Below are positions 51,576 to 59,600 of a DNA stretch of 64,000 nt, in pieces. The stretch is from an uncultured Oscillospiraceae bacterium (lineage in GTDB: Bacteria > Bacillota > Clostridia > Oscillospirales > Acutalibacteraceae): positions 1 through 64,000 of the forward strand of contig UQDO01000003.1 in assembly GCA_900539855.1 (NCBI GenBank). The letters are read 5' to 3'. The translations under genes were made by a program, and so were the position numbers. Below the pieces are notes generated by a model. It searched no databases, had not been told where the DNA came from, and saw only the letters and a program-made list of their open reading frames with translations. The stretch's first letter is position 1. Every line of letters starts with the position of its first letter.

Positions 51576-52925
51576 TTATTTTTCGAATATAATTGTCGAT
51601 ACCGAGTTGGGCAGGGCCTCGATATAATACCAGTTGCCGTCCTTTTCATACTGCAGCTGCAGCTTTGCCGCACCGGGGTTTGAAACGGTCAGCACATAGG
51701 TGCCGTCCGGGTTCAGAGCGGCGAGCAGCTCAACGTGCCTGACAGTGCCCGGAAAGCTGAACATGCCGGGGTGCTGTTGCTGTAAATGGGCGTCGTATAT
51801 TGCGGCACCCGGCTTTATATGCCTTGAAAAGTGCGAGAACGCGCGATACTGTCCGCTGTATGTAAGCTCACCTGTCTGGCTGTTTAAGGTTGCGAGACCG
51901 CCGCAGAAAAACGGACCTATGTTGGGACCGCCGACCTCGTCAAGCAGAAGGTTCCAGCCGGTAAAGGTGCGGCAGCCGTGCTTCAGTGCTTTTGACATGA
52001 TTACGCCCCATTTGCACCAGTCGGTTGCGTAATTGTCGTAAAGCCTCGGTCCGCCCTCGGTGAAATGATATTCAAGATCGGGGTATTTTTCCTTTACAAA
52101 ATCAATATCCTCAACCGCTCCGCTGTAGTAATGGAAGGCTACGCCGTCACATTCCTCAGACAGTTCCTTGTATTCGTCAAGCTGCCACAGAACCTTTGGC
52201 CACGAGCTGAAATTATGGTCGTGCATAAACACCTTGACGTCCCTGCCTGCCGCTTTCAGCCTGCGCTTTAATGCAATTATGAATTTTGCTTCAATATCCG
52301 GATGCCAGAGACATGCCGGCATTTTGCCCTCCTGAGTGGTTTCTGTCTCATTCTGTGCGGTAAGAGCGGCGACATTTATACCGCGCTTTTCGTATTCTTC
52401 TATAAAGCGTATCAGATAGTCAGCGTAGCAGTCGATAAACTGCTCGCGCATACAGCCGCCGCACATTGAACCGCCGGTCTTCATCCAGCCCGGCGGACTC
52501 CACGGGGAAGCAAATACAAACATGTCCGGACGAACCTTCAGCGCTTCCTTTATCATCGGCACGGTGTAGTCGTCATCGCGTTCGACTGAAAAGTGCTCAA
52601 GCGATGTGTCGTTTTTAACATCATCGTATGAATAAAGCTCGGCGGAATAGTCACTCGACGCGACCGAAAGTCTTGCAACCGAAAGTCCAAGACCGTCGTC
52701 GCCGTAAATGTCGTTCAGAAAATCCGCCCTTTTCTGCTCATCCATGAGGGCAAGATTATAGCAGGACGAGCCGGTGATTGCAACGCCGAAGCCGTGAAAA
52801 TCGGTATTTACCGGTGCTTCTGATACGATGATCGTTTCAGCTCCGCCCATTTTGCCGCCCGTAGGTTTTAAAACATAGGGTCTTAAGTTAAAATCCTTTG
52901 TGGTCTGATACTGTGTTACCTTCAT
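51576..52925 (-). CDS. glycoside hydrolase family 30 enzyme
   Basis: 449 aa: TIM barrel with the side beta-domain typical of GH30 (beta-glucosidase, glucosylceramidase or xylanase-like activities). Acid/base E193 in TAQNETE and nucleophile E290 in YHFTEGG are both present; DFHGFGVAITGSS marks the N-terminus and ASPWSPPGWMKT the substrate loop. No signal peptide, so it probably acts on imported oligosaccharides. Follows the DUF1653 gene by three nt. Confidence 0.94.
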   Translation of the reverse strand: MKVTQYQTTKDFNLRPYVLKPTGGKMGGAETIIVSEAPVNTDFHGFGVAITGSSCYNLALMDEQKRADFLNDIYGDDGLGLSVARLSVASSDYSAELYSYDDVKNDTSLEHFSVERDDDYTVPMIKEALKVRPDMFVFASPWSPPGWMKTGGSMCGGCMREQFIDCYADYLIRFIEEYEKRGINVAALTAQNETETTQEGKMPACLWHPDIEAKFIIALKRRLKAAGRDVKVFMHDHNFSSWPKVLWQLDEYKELSEECDGVAFHYYSGAVEDIDFVKEKYPDLEYHFTEGGPRLYDNYATDWCKWGVIMSKALKHGCRTFTGWNLLLDEVGGPNIGPFFCGGLATLNSQTGELTYSGQYRAFSHFSRHIKPGAAIYDAHLQQQHPGMFSFPGTVRHVELLAALNPDGTYVLTVSNPGAAKLQLQYEKDGNWYYIEALPNSVSTIIFEK

Positions 52926-52928
52926 GAA

Positions 52929-53177
52929 TCACACCTCATCAACAGTGGTTTGTTTTATTTTTTCAAACCGTCTGACCGTGGTTTCCCCGATCTTTACGGT
53001 TTCGTTCCACATATGCGCCGGACGCGCCCAAACGTCATGTCCGCCGTAAAGTGCGCGGTAGATGACCATGTCCTCAAGCGTTTCGCTGTTTTTAGCCATA
53101 AAAAGCACTTCGTATTCTCCGCCTTTATAGTGACGGTAAATACCCGGTGCTATGTCGTACTTCGAATTGTCAGACAT
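52929..53177 (-). CDS. DUF1653 small protein
   Basis: 82 aa. APGIYRHYKGGEYEVLFMAK, SETLEDMVIYRALYGGHDVW and ARPAHMW are the DUF1653 core. Function unknown; often encoded near sugar or nucleotide metabolism genes. First gene of a two-gene unit with the GH30 enzyme. Confidence 0.92.
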   Translation of the reverse strand: MSDNSKYDIAPGIYRHYKGGEYEVLFMAKNSETLEDMVIYRALYGGHDVWARPAHMWNETVKIGETTVRRFEKIKQTTVDEV

Positions 53178-53246
53178 TCTTTTGTACCGCCTTTTTGATA
53201 CTTTTTTATTATGATACAGTCAGTTTTTATAAATGTCAATGAATAT

Positions 53247-53275
53247 TTGCCAAAAACATTTTTTTGTGATACAAT
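53247..53275 (+). promoter_or_regulatory. promoter of the ABC exporter gene
   Basis: TTGCCA (53247-53252), 17-nt spacer, TACAAT (53270-53275), about 32 nt before the ATG. Confidence 0.65.
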
Positions 53276-53306
53276 ATCATTGTATAATAATTTGCGGGGT
53301 GAATTT

Positions 53307-55196
53307 ATGCCGCCTGTTTACGAATACGACAAGGTGCCGCCGCCACGGTCGGTAGGCGATGTGCCGCGGTTCTTAAAAGAACTGCTCGGCGGATTTTTCA
53401 AAAGATTTTTCTACATAGTGGGTATAGTATGGCAGACCGGTCACTGGATACTTTTTCTGATGACCTTTCTTGCGCTTTTCAACGGACTGACGCCGGTCAT
53501 AGGTGCGCTGCTTTCAAAAGAAATAATTAACGAGCTGCAGGCGGCTAATACGCCGGTGTCGGAGTTTTTTCACTCGCGCATTTTCATGCTGCTCATCTAT
53601 CTTTTTATCTACCGTGTTTTAAAAAGGCTCGCGCTGACTGCCGGGACCGCTGTGGACAATCTTTCGGGTGAGCTTGTGATAAAACAGATAAAGCTGCGGA
53701 TCATGAACAAGTCGCACGAGCTTGACCTGCAGTATTTCGACCTGCCGGAGTTTTATGAGAAGCTGGAAAACGCCAACCGCGAGGCAGGCATGCGGCCGAT
53801 ACAGGTCATAACAAAGACCTTTACCGCGGCAAGCACGCTGATTGAGCTTATAAGCTATATTGCGGTCATGGCGACCTCTCCGGGTCTTGGATTAGCCGCA
53901 TTTATAATAATGGCAGTGTCGCTGCCGTCGGCGATCATCAGCTTTATATACCGCAAGCGCAATTTCAATTACAAGCGCCGCCGCTCAAAGGACAGGCGCG
54001 AAATGAATTATTATTCGGACGTTTTAGTCAATAAGGACATTGTTAAAGAGGTCCGCATCTTCGGATTGACCGATTTTTTTGCCGACAAGTTCAAAAAGGT
54101 GTTCGGCGAGTATTTCAAGGGACTGAGGACGCTTATTTTGTCCGAAAGCCTCTGGCAGATAGCGCTTGGTATAGTGTCGGTCATAGTTAACCTGTTTTTC
54201 TGCGGAATTGTGGCTTTAAGGGTGCTTTCCGGCGAGATAATGCTCGGTGATTACACCCTTTACACCGGAGCGATAATGTCTATCGCCACCTGTATAGCCA
54301 CACTTATATCGACCTCAGCCGGAGTTTACGAGGGAACGCTGTTTATAGATAATCTGATGTATTTTATGAACAAAAGCCCCAGCATCGTACCGACGGTCAC
54401 ACCCGGTGCTAAGGTCAAAAGAGATGCACCGCACACCATTGAGTTCAAAAATGTCAGTTTTCATTATCCGGGCAGTGAGAGGTGCGTGCTGCAAAATATA
54501 AATATAACCTTTTCGCCCGGGCAGACCACCGTGCTTGTGGGATTGAACGGTGCCGGCAAAACAACGCTTATAAAGCTGCTGACCAGACTTTATGATCCGA
54601 CAGACGGGGTGATATTGCTCGACGGCAGAGATATAAGGGAGTATGATCTCGAAAGCCTTTACGGTATGTTTGGAATTATTTTTCAGGATTTCGGCAGGTA
54701 CGCCGTGACGGTCGGGGAAAACATTTCGTTCGGCGATCTGTCGCTTACGCCAAGTAACGATTCGCTTATGGAGGCAGCACGGCAGAGCAATGCCGACGGA
54801 TTCATAGAAAAGCTGCCGCAGGGGATTGACACACCGCTTACAAGACAGTTTGAAAGAACGGGATCGGAGCTGTCGGGCGGACAGTGGCAGAAGCTCGCCA
54901 TCGCAAGGGCATTTTATTCAAGATCGGATATACTTGTTCTCGACGAGCCGACCGCATCGCTCGACCCGTTGGCAGAGCAGGAGATATTCAATGAATTTGA
55001 CCGCCTGAGATCGGGCAAAATGAGTATTTTTGTTTCACACAGACTGTCGTCCGCCACAACGGCTGGGCAGATAATTGTGCTGGAAGGCGGCAGAGTGGCC
55101 GAAAAGGGTACGCATAAGGAGCTTATGGAGCAAAAGGGTAAATATTATAATCTGTTCAGCGTTCAGGCGAAGCGTTACGTTGAGGGGACAAAATAG
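53307..55196 (+). CDS. ABC-type exporter, fused permease and ATPase
   Basis: 629 aa half-transporter: six membrane segments in residues about 40-350 and an ATP-binding domain with Walker A GLNGAGKTT, signature LSGGQ and Walker B ILVLDEPTASLD with catalytic Glu. It probably works as a homodimer; substrate unknown. ATG 53307 is supported by GGGGTGA and follows the promoter; the frame is open further upstream into that promoter. Ends at the nested palindrome. Confidence 0.93.
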   Translation: MPPVYEYDKVPPPRSVGDVPRFLKELLGGFFKRFFYIVGIVWQTGHWILFLMTFLALFNGLTPVIGALLSKEIINELQAANTPVSEFFHSRIFMLLIYLFIYRVLKRLALTAGTAVDNLSGELVIKQIKLRIMNKSHELDLQYFDLPEFYEKLENANREAGMRPIQVITKTFTAASTLIELISYIAVMATSPGLGLAAFIIMAVSLPSAIISFIYRKRNFNYKRRRSKDRREMNYYSDVLVNKDIVKEVRIFGLTDFFADKFKKVFGEYFKGLRTLILSESLWQIALGIVSVIVNLFFCGIVALRVLSGEIMLGDYTLYTGAIMSIATCIATLISTSAGVYEGTLFIDNLMYFMNKSPSIVPTVTPGAKVKRDAPHTIEFKNVSFHYPGSERCVLQNINITFSPGQTTVLVGLNGAGKTTLIKLLTRLYDPTDGVILLDGRDIREYDLESLYGMFGIIFQDFGRYAVTVGENISFGDLSLTPSNDSLMEAARQSNADGFIEKLPQGIDTPLTRQFERTGSELSGGQWQKLAIARAFYSRSDILVLDEPTASLDPLAEQEIFNEFDRLRSGKMSIFVSHRLSSATTAGQIIVLEGGRVAEKGTHKELMEQKGKYYNLFSVQAKRYVEGTK

Positions 55197-55204
55197 GGTA
55201 AACC

Positions 55205-55298
55205 CGGCGGCAGGATCAGAAGTGATATGCACCCCATCTGTTAGACATTATATCATACTGCCTAACAAATGGGGTGCATATCATTTTTCCTGCCGGTT
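55205..55298. repeat. nested palindromic repeat, copy 2
   Basis: Inner 61-nt palindrome (55223-55283) differs from the copy at 2711-2771 by two bases, both in the loop region, and is again enclosed by a GGCAGGA / TCCTGCC outer stem. It lies directly after the ABC gene and before the convergent IclR gene, so it probably works as bidirectional terminator. Confidence 0.85.
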
Positions 55299-55312
55299 TT
55301 AATAATACTATT

Positions 55313-56071
55313 TTACAGTGAGCTGTTTTCTATTTCGTCACGGGTTCTTAAAACAAGATCGGAATATTTCTCAAGCGTTTCGTCGTCCATACGGTCCTTA
55401 GGCGCGGAAACGCTGAAGGCGTGGGTGTACTGCCCGTCGATATCGGCAATGGCAGCCGCGACGCAGCGCACGCCCAGTTCGTTTTCCTCGTTGTCAACCG
55501 CATAGCCTTTAAGCCTTACCGTGTCAAGCTCCTTTACGAAGCTGTCATATTCGGTTATGGTAAATCCGGTCTTTTTTTCGTGCGGCGATGCATCCCATAC
55601 CGCTCTTACCTCACTGTCCGGCAATGTTGCAAGTATCGCCTTTCCGACAGCCGTACATACCATGGGAAGTGAAAGTCCTATCTGCGATACCATGCGAACC
55701 GAGCTTTTCTGTGACTCAAATTTATCTATGTACACTATATTCGCACCGTCGCGGCTGACAAGGTGCACGGTCTCACCGCAGCTGCGCGAAAGCCTTTCAA
55801 ACATAGGTCTGGCGCGCCTTCTTATATCATAGCTGCCGAGCAGACCGGACGATATTTTAAGAAATTTGAGGGTAAGCCCGTAATGACCGGTGCGGCCGCT
55901 CTGTCTCACATAACCGAGCATCGTAAGCGTTCCGAGCAGGCGGCACACCGTCGTTTTGTGCAGTCCCGTGCCTGCCGATAATGCCGTTACCGACATCTCG
56001 CCGTTTTTACACATAAGCTCTATAAGGTCAAACGCACGCTCAACCGATTGTACGCCGGATTGTTCTGCCAT
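55313..56071 (-). CDS. IclR-family regulator, probable KdgR
   Basis: 252 aa. N-terminal winged HTH (QSVERAFDLIELMCKNGEMS, then LSAGTGLHKTTVCRLLGTL, about 8-60) and C-terminal IclR ligand domain (SQIGLSLPMVCTAVGKAILA near 150 and VRCVAAAIADIDG near 210). ATG 56071 is chosen for the AAGGAG ten nt upstream. It is divergent from kdgA-kdgK, and a perfect TGTTTCACA palindrome lies in that gap, so it very likely represses them and responds to KDG or a related ligand (inference). Confidence 0.9.
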   Translation of the reverse strand: MAEQSGVQSVERAFDLIELMCKNGEMSVTALSAGTGLHKTTVCRLLGTLTMLGYVRQSGRTGHYGLTLKFLKISSGLLGSYDIRRRARPMFERLSRSCGETVHLVSRDGANIVYIDKFESQKSSVRMVSQIGLSLPMVCTAVGKAILATLPDSEVRAVWDASPHEKKTGFTITEYDSFVKELDTVRLKGYAVDNEENELGVRCVAAAIADIDGQYTHAFSVSAPKDRMDDETLEKYSDLVLRTRDEIENSSL

Positions 56072-56201
56072 CAGTAACGCTCTCCTTTTAAGCGGTGCCG
56101 GTATATAGAAACATAACACCGCTTTTTAAAACGGCGGTAACCGCAGTTACACGCCCTGCAAGAAATGATAGCACATTTTTTTATAATTTGCAATAAATCT
56201 C

Positions 56202-56229
56202 TTGACTTTTTGGCATTGTCTGTTACAAT
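56202..56229 (+). promoter_or_regulatory. kdgA-kdgK promoter
   Basis: TTGACT (56202-56207), 16-nt spacer, TACAAT (56224-56229), 57 nt before the kdgA start. Confidence 0.75.
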
Positions 56230-56251
56230 ATAGTTGCACTATAAGAAACTG

Positions 56252-56270
56252 TGTTTCACAATGTGAAACA
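56252..56270. promoter_or_regulatory. IclR/KdgR-type operator
   Basis: TGTTTCACAATGTGAAACA: perfect 9-nt arms around a single A, 22 nt downstream of the kdgA -10 box. Bound repressor would block elongation or initial transcription. Confidence 0.75.
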
Positions 56271-56286
56271 AAAAGAGGTATTGAGT

Positions 56287-56928
56287 ATGAACAGTGTAAT
56301 TGAAAAGATCAGCAATGCCGGAATAATCCCGGTCGTTAAGATCGATGACGCAGCAAATGCCAAAGCACTTGCCGGCGCACTTGTAAGAGGCGGACTTTGC
56401 AGTGCCGAGATAACCTTCCGTACCGACGCCGCCAAGGAGGCTATAAAGCTTATTAAGGAAAGCTATCCTCAGATGACCGTCGGCGCAGGTACCGTGCTTA
56501 CCACAAAACAGGTTGACGAGGCTATGGAGGCAGGCGCCGAGTTTATAGTAAGCCCCGGCTCCAATCCTGAAGTCATAAAATATTGTGTCGAAAAGGGCTA
56601 CCCGATCGTTCCGGGTGTTGTCACCCCGTCTGAGATCGAGGCTGACATGGCTTTGGGACTTACATATCTCAAGTTTTTCCCGGCAGAGCCTGCAGGCGGT
56701 CTTAAGATGATAAAGGCTATGTCTGCCCCTTACCGTCAGATAAAGTTCATGCCGACCGGTGGTATCAGCCCGTCAAACGTAAGAGATTATCTTTCATGCA
56801 GCGCTATATTTGCCTGCGGCGGCAGCTGGATGGTTCCGTCCGACGCTATTGCAGCAGGTGATTTTGACAAAATAGAAAAGCTTGCAGCCGAGGCTGCCGC
56901 CATTGTAAAGGAGATCAGATCGAAATGA
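56287..56928 (+). CDS. kdgA: 2-dehydro-3-deoxyphosphogluconate aldolase
   Basis: Splits KDPG into pyruvate and glyceraldehyde 3-phosphate (Entner-Doudoroff/hexuronate route). 213 aa. Schiff-base K129 in YLKFFPAE, with E41 and R45 in SAEITFRT, are the family catalytic residues. ATG 56287 is set by GAGG eight nt upstream. The kinase gene follows with a four-nt overlap. Confidence 0.95.
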   Translation: MNSVIEKISNAGIIPVVKIDDAANAKALAGALVRGGLCSAEITFRTDAAKEAIKLIKESYPQMTVGAGTVLTTKQVDEAMEAGAEFIVSPGSNPEVIKYCVEKGYPIVPGVVTPSEIEADMALGLTYLKFFPAEPAGGLKMIKAMSAPYRQIKFMPTGGISPSNVRDYLSCSAIFACGGSWMVPSDAIAAGDFDKIEKLAAEAAAIVKEIRSK

Positions 56929-57947
56929 AAAAGGTCGTAACATTCGGTGAACTCATGCTTCGTTTAGCCCCGGAAGGGTACTACCGCTTTGTTCAGGCTG
57001 AGACCTTCGGTGCAACCTTCGGCGGCGGTGAAGCCAACGTCGCGGTCAGCCTTGCAAACTACGGTCTTGATGCCGCGTTCGTCACAAAGCTCCCGACCCA
57101 CGAAATAGGTCAGATGGCGGTCAATTCGCTCCGCCGCTACGGTGTTGACACCTCTTATATCACAAGAGGCGGCGACAGGGTAGGTATATACTATCTTGAA
57201 AAGGGCGCGTCACAGCGTCCGTCAAAGGTCATTTATGACCGTGCATATTCCGCAATAGCTCTGGCTTCAAAGGAAGATTTCGATTGGGAAAAGATATTTG
57301 ACGGAGCCGAATGGTTCCATTTCACCGGTATTACTCCGGCGCTCGGCGACAATGTTGCCGAGATATGCCTTGAAGCCGTAAAGGCTGCTAAAAAGCTCGG
57401 ACTTAAGGTCAGCTGCGACCTTAACTACCGTAAGAAGCTGTGGACCCGTGAAAAGGCAGGCAAGGTTATGGCTGAGCTTATGCCTTATGTCGATGTGTGC
57501 ATAGCAAATGAGGAGGACGCGTCGGATGTGTTCGGTATCAAAGCCGAAAACACCGATATCGAGGGCGGAAAGATAGACGGTGAAGGATACAAAGAGGTCG
57601 CAAAAAAGCTTAAGGACAGATTCGGCTTCTCATATGTCGCTATCACGCTCCGCAGCTCTATTTCCGCAAACGACAACGACTGGGCAGCCATGCTTTACGA
57701 CGGAAACGACTGCTATTTCAGCCGCAAATATCATATGCACATCGTTGACCGCGTCGGCGGCGGCGACAGCTTCGGCGCAGGACTTATTTATGCCATGCTC
57801 GACGGCAAGGATGCACAGGGTATCATAGAATTTGCCGTTGCCGCGAGCTGCCTCAAGCATTCTATCGAGGGCGACTACAACATGGTAAGCGTCGCCGAGG
57901 TTGAGAGCCTTGCAGGCGGTAATGCGAGCGGACGAGTTCAGCGCTGA
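56925..57947 (+). CDS. kdgK: 2-keto-3-deoxygluconate kinase (PfkB family)
   Basis: Phosphorylates KDG to KDPG, the substrate of the preceding aldolase. 340 aa: N-terminal GELMLRLAPEGYYRFVQAETFGATFGGGEAN-type substrate loop, and the C-terminal PfkB signature DRVGGGDSFGAGL with catalytic Asp near 280. Four-nt overlap with kdgA. With the upstream IclR regulator this forms a pectin/uronate-use module; uxaC, uxuA or a transporter are not in this window. Confidence 0.93.
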   Translation: MKKVVTFGELMLRLAPEGYYRFVQAETFGATFGGGEANVAVSLANYGLDAAFVTKLPTHEIGQMAVNSLRRYGVDTSYITRGGDRVGIYYLEKGASQRPSKVIYDRAYSAIALASKEDFDWEKIFDGAEWFHFTGITPALGDNVAEICLEAVKAAKKLGLKVSCDLNYRKKLWTREKAGKVMAELMPYVDVCIANEEDASDVFGIKAENTDIEGGKIDGEGYKEVAKKLKDRFGFSYVAITLRSSISANDNDWAAMLYDGNDCYFSRKYHMHIVDRVGGGDSFGAGLIYAMLDGKDAQGIIEFAVAASCLKHSIEGDYNMVSVAEVESLAGGNASGRVQR

Positions 57948-57986
57948 TAAATTTTAAAAAAGCCTACAAATAACTTGACATCCTAT

Positions 57987-58031
57987 AAACGGCAGTGCCC
58001 GGTCACTTTTGCGACCGGGCACTGCCGTTTT
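57987..58031. terminator. kdgK terminator
   Basis: An 18-bp stem (57987-58004 with 58013-58030; core CGGCAGTGCCCGGTC) and an eight-nt loop, then T run. A and T flanks let it work in both directions. Confidence 0.9.
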
Positions 58032-58050
58032 CTTCATATTTTGTTGGCTT

Positions 58051-58569
58051 TCAGTTTATATCGGATGCTGAGAATACTGTTTGGAGGCAGCTGTCAAGAT
58101 ATTTTGTATCGGTATCGCCGCAAATTTGCGGCAGCATACATACAGTGACCCCGAGTGACGCCAGACCGGCGAGATTTCCGAGAGTTATTGCGCCGGGCGT
58201 AGGGCAGCTTACACAGACGGTAAGCCGCCGCCTTTGTATCATAAGCGATGCCAGCTGACCTAAAGACGAATCGGCACTTCCGGTCGCTATTTTTCCTATT
58301 GCCGGTGTCGAGCAGGGCAGCAACAGCAGCCTGTCTATATCTGTCCCCGCGCTTGACGAGAACCTTAAAACATCTGAATTATCCGGTTTTACGACACCGG
58401 GCTTTCTTCTTAAAAAGTCATAAAGTCTGCAGCCGGATTCGAGAAAAAACGCCCTGCTTCCATTTTCGGTCGCCATTACGCAAAGGTCGTGCTTTTCATA
58501 GAGCAGTTCTATCGCGCGATTTGAAAGCAGTGCACCGGAAGTGCCGGTTATACCAATTGCTATTCTCAT
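58051..58569 (-). CDS. UbiX-like flavoprotein (flavin prenyltransferase family)
   Basis: 172 aa. ITGTSGALLSNRAIELLY (phosphate/FMN loop, residues 6-23) and LLLPCSTPAIGKIATGSADS near 90 match UbiX/Pad1; the usual later ETPLS motif reads CPTPGAIT. UbiX makes prenylated FMN for UbiD decarboxylases, but no ubiD is nearby, and the altered motif leaves room for another flavoprotein function. ATG 58569 chosen; GTG 58608 lacks a ribosome site. Third gene behind the TSUP pair. Confidence 0.75.
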   Translation of the reverse strand: MRIAIGITGTSGALLSNRAIELLYEKHDLCVMATENGSRAFFLESGCRLYDFLRRKPGVVKPDNSDVLRFSSSAGTDIDRLLLLPCSTPAIGKIATGSADSSLGQLASLMIQRRRLTVCVSCPTPGAITLGNLAGLASLGVTVCMLPQICGDTDTKYLDSCLQTVFSASDIN

Positions 58570-58607
58570 TTTGTAATTTTTCTCCCTTTTGATCTTTAAT
58601 ACTTCCA

Positions 58608-58988
58608 CTATATGTTTTTGTTCATTTGACTATTCTTGCCGGTGAAAATAAGCTGGTACAGACCGAATGTGACCAGAAACACCGCAAATATTTTGGAAAG
58701 CAGAGCGGTTTCGATGAATTTTGCAAGAAGATATCCTCCGGCAGCGGCGACCGCACCGCCGCACCACATAAGCAGAACCTGCTTCCACACTATCTGTTTT
58801 TTTACCGCATATATAACGGTGGCAAGCAGTCCCGTGGGCAGAAATGAAATAAGGTTGATGCCCTGTGCTTTCAGCTGTGGAACATGGGCAAAGGCGGTGA
58901 GATATATAAGCAGAACGCCGCCACCGCCCATGCCCATGGCTCCTATCATGCCCGACAGAAAGCCCGCTATGTGTGTCGTGATGTTCAT
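58608..58988 (-). CDS. TSUP/TauE-SafE family permease, half 2
   Basis: 126 aa with four membrane segments and the TSUP signature GFLSGMIGAMGMGGGGVLLIYL near the N-terminus and QGINLISFLPTGLLATVIY. Full-length TSUP proteins (about 250 aa) contain two such repeats; here each repeat is a separate gene. GGAG precedes the ATG. Likely pairs with the next gene product as sulfite/organosulfur-type or other anion exporter. Confidence 0.85.
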   Translation of the reverse strand: MNITTHIAGFLSGMIGAMGMGGGGVLLIYLTAFAHVPQLKAQGINLISFLPTGLLATVIYAVKKQIVWKQVLLMWCGGAVAAAGGYLLAKFIETALLSKIFAVFLVTFGLYQLIFTGKNSQMNKNI

Positions 58989-59000
58989 TTGTTTCTCCGT

Positions 59001-59387
59001 TTATAAAAAAAGTCTGATACCTGCCCAGATCATAAATCCGGCAAATATCCTTTTGAGCCATTTGTCCGGAAATTTACCAAGCAGGAGCGAGCCTGCTGCG
59101 GCACCTAAAAGGCATGAGGGAATATAAGGTGCGGCGTCGGTAAGCTTAACGCTGCCGGACAAAAGATACATAGAGGCACTGAGCAGTGACAGCGGCATTA
59201 TCACAGCCACCGAATTTGCGTGCGCCTTTTTGCGATTTAGTCCGCTCATGGTAAGCGCCGGCACGGCAAGCATACCGCCGCCGGCCCCTAAAAGTCCGTT
59301 TACAAAGCCTGCCGCCGCTCCGTAAAGCAGCGACATAAATGTCTTTTTTGCTTTCTTTTCCAAGCGGCGACACGCCCTTTCTGTCAT
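59001..59387 (-). CDS. TSUP/TauE-SafE family permease, half 1
   Basis: 128 aa. YGAAAGFVNGLLGAGGGMLAVPAL is the matching first-repeat signature, followed by NSVAVIMPLSLLSASMYL and two more membrane segments. I choose ATG 59387 because the frame upstream contains the -10 and -35 boxes of its own promoter; the leader is then only about 15 nt, with no clear Shine-Dalgarno. It precedes half 2 by twelve nt. Confidence 0.85.
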   Translation of the reverse strand: MTERACRRLEKKAKKTFMSLLYGAAAGFVNGLLGAGGGMLAVPALTMSGLNRKKAHANSVAVIMPLSLLSASMYLLSGSVKLTDAAPYIPSCLLGAAAGSLLLGKFPDKWLKRIFAGFMIWAGIRLFL

Positions 59388-59409
59388 TATTTTTTCAAGG
59401 TAAACGTGC

Positions 59410-59438
59410 ATTATACCAATCCGGCGGCGCAAAGTCAA
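59410..59438 (-). promoter_or_regulatory. promoter of the TSUP-UbiX unit
   Basis: On the minus strand: TTGACT (59433-59438), 17-nt spacer, TATAAT (59410-59415). It sits inside the longer open frame of the first TSUP gene, which fixes the start at 59387. Confidence 0.8.
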
Positions 59439-59454
59439 CCGCATATTTGATTAG

Positions 59455-59483
59455 TTGTTGAATATGACGAATATTTGTATAAA
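59455..59483 (+). promoter_or_regulatory. promoter of the heterodimeric ABC exporter
   Basis: TTGTTG (59455-59460), 17-nt spacer, TATAAA (59478-59483) with a TG just upstream. Divergent from the TSUP promoter, with 16 nt between the two -35 boxes. Confidence 0.6.
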
Positions 59484-59489
59484 TCAACC

Positions 59490-59508
59490 AAAATACGAGT
59501 CGTATTTT
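59490..59508. promoter_or_regulatory. palindromic operator before the ABC exporter genes
   Basis: Perfect arms AAAATACGA / TCGTATTTT around a central G, placed at the predicted transcription start. It has the look of a repressor site, but no regulator gene is adjacent. Confidence 0.6.
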
Positions 59509-59600
59509 ATAGCATGTTTTTGCCCCGATGTGCTGTACTTTTTTCGGATCCGGTTTATAATAATTAATGAGATGATTCGAGCAAAGGGAGGGGAACCTAT

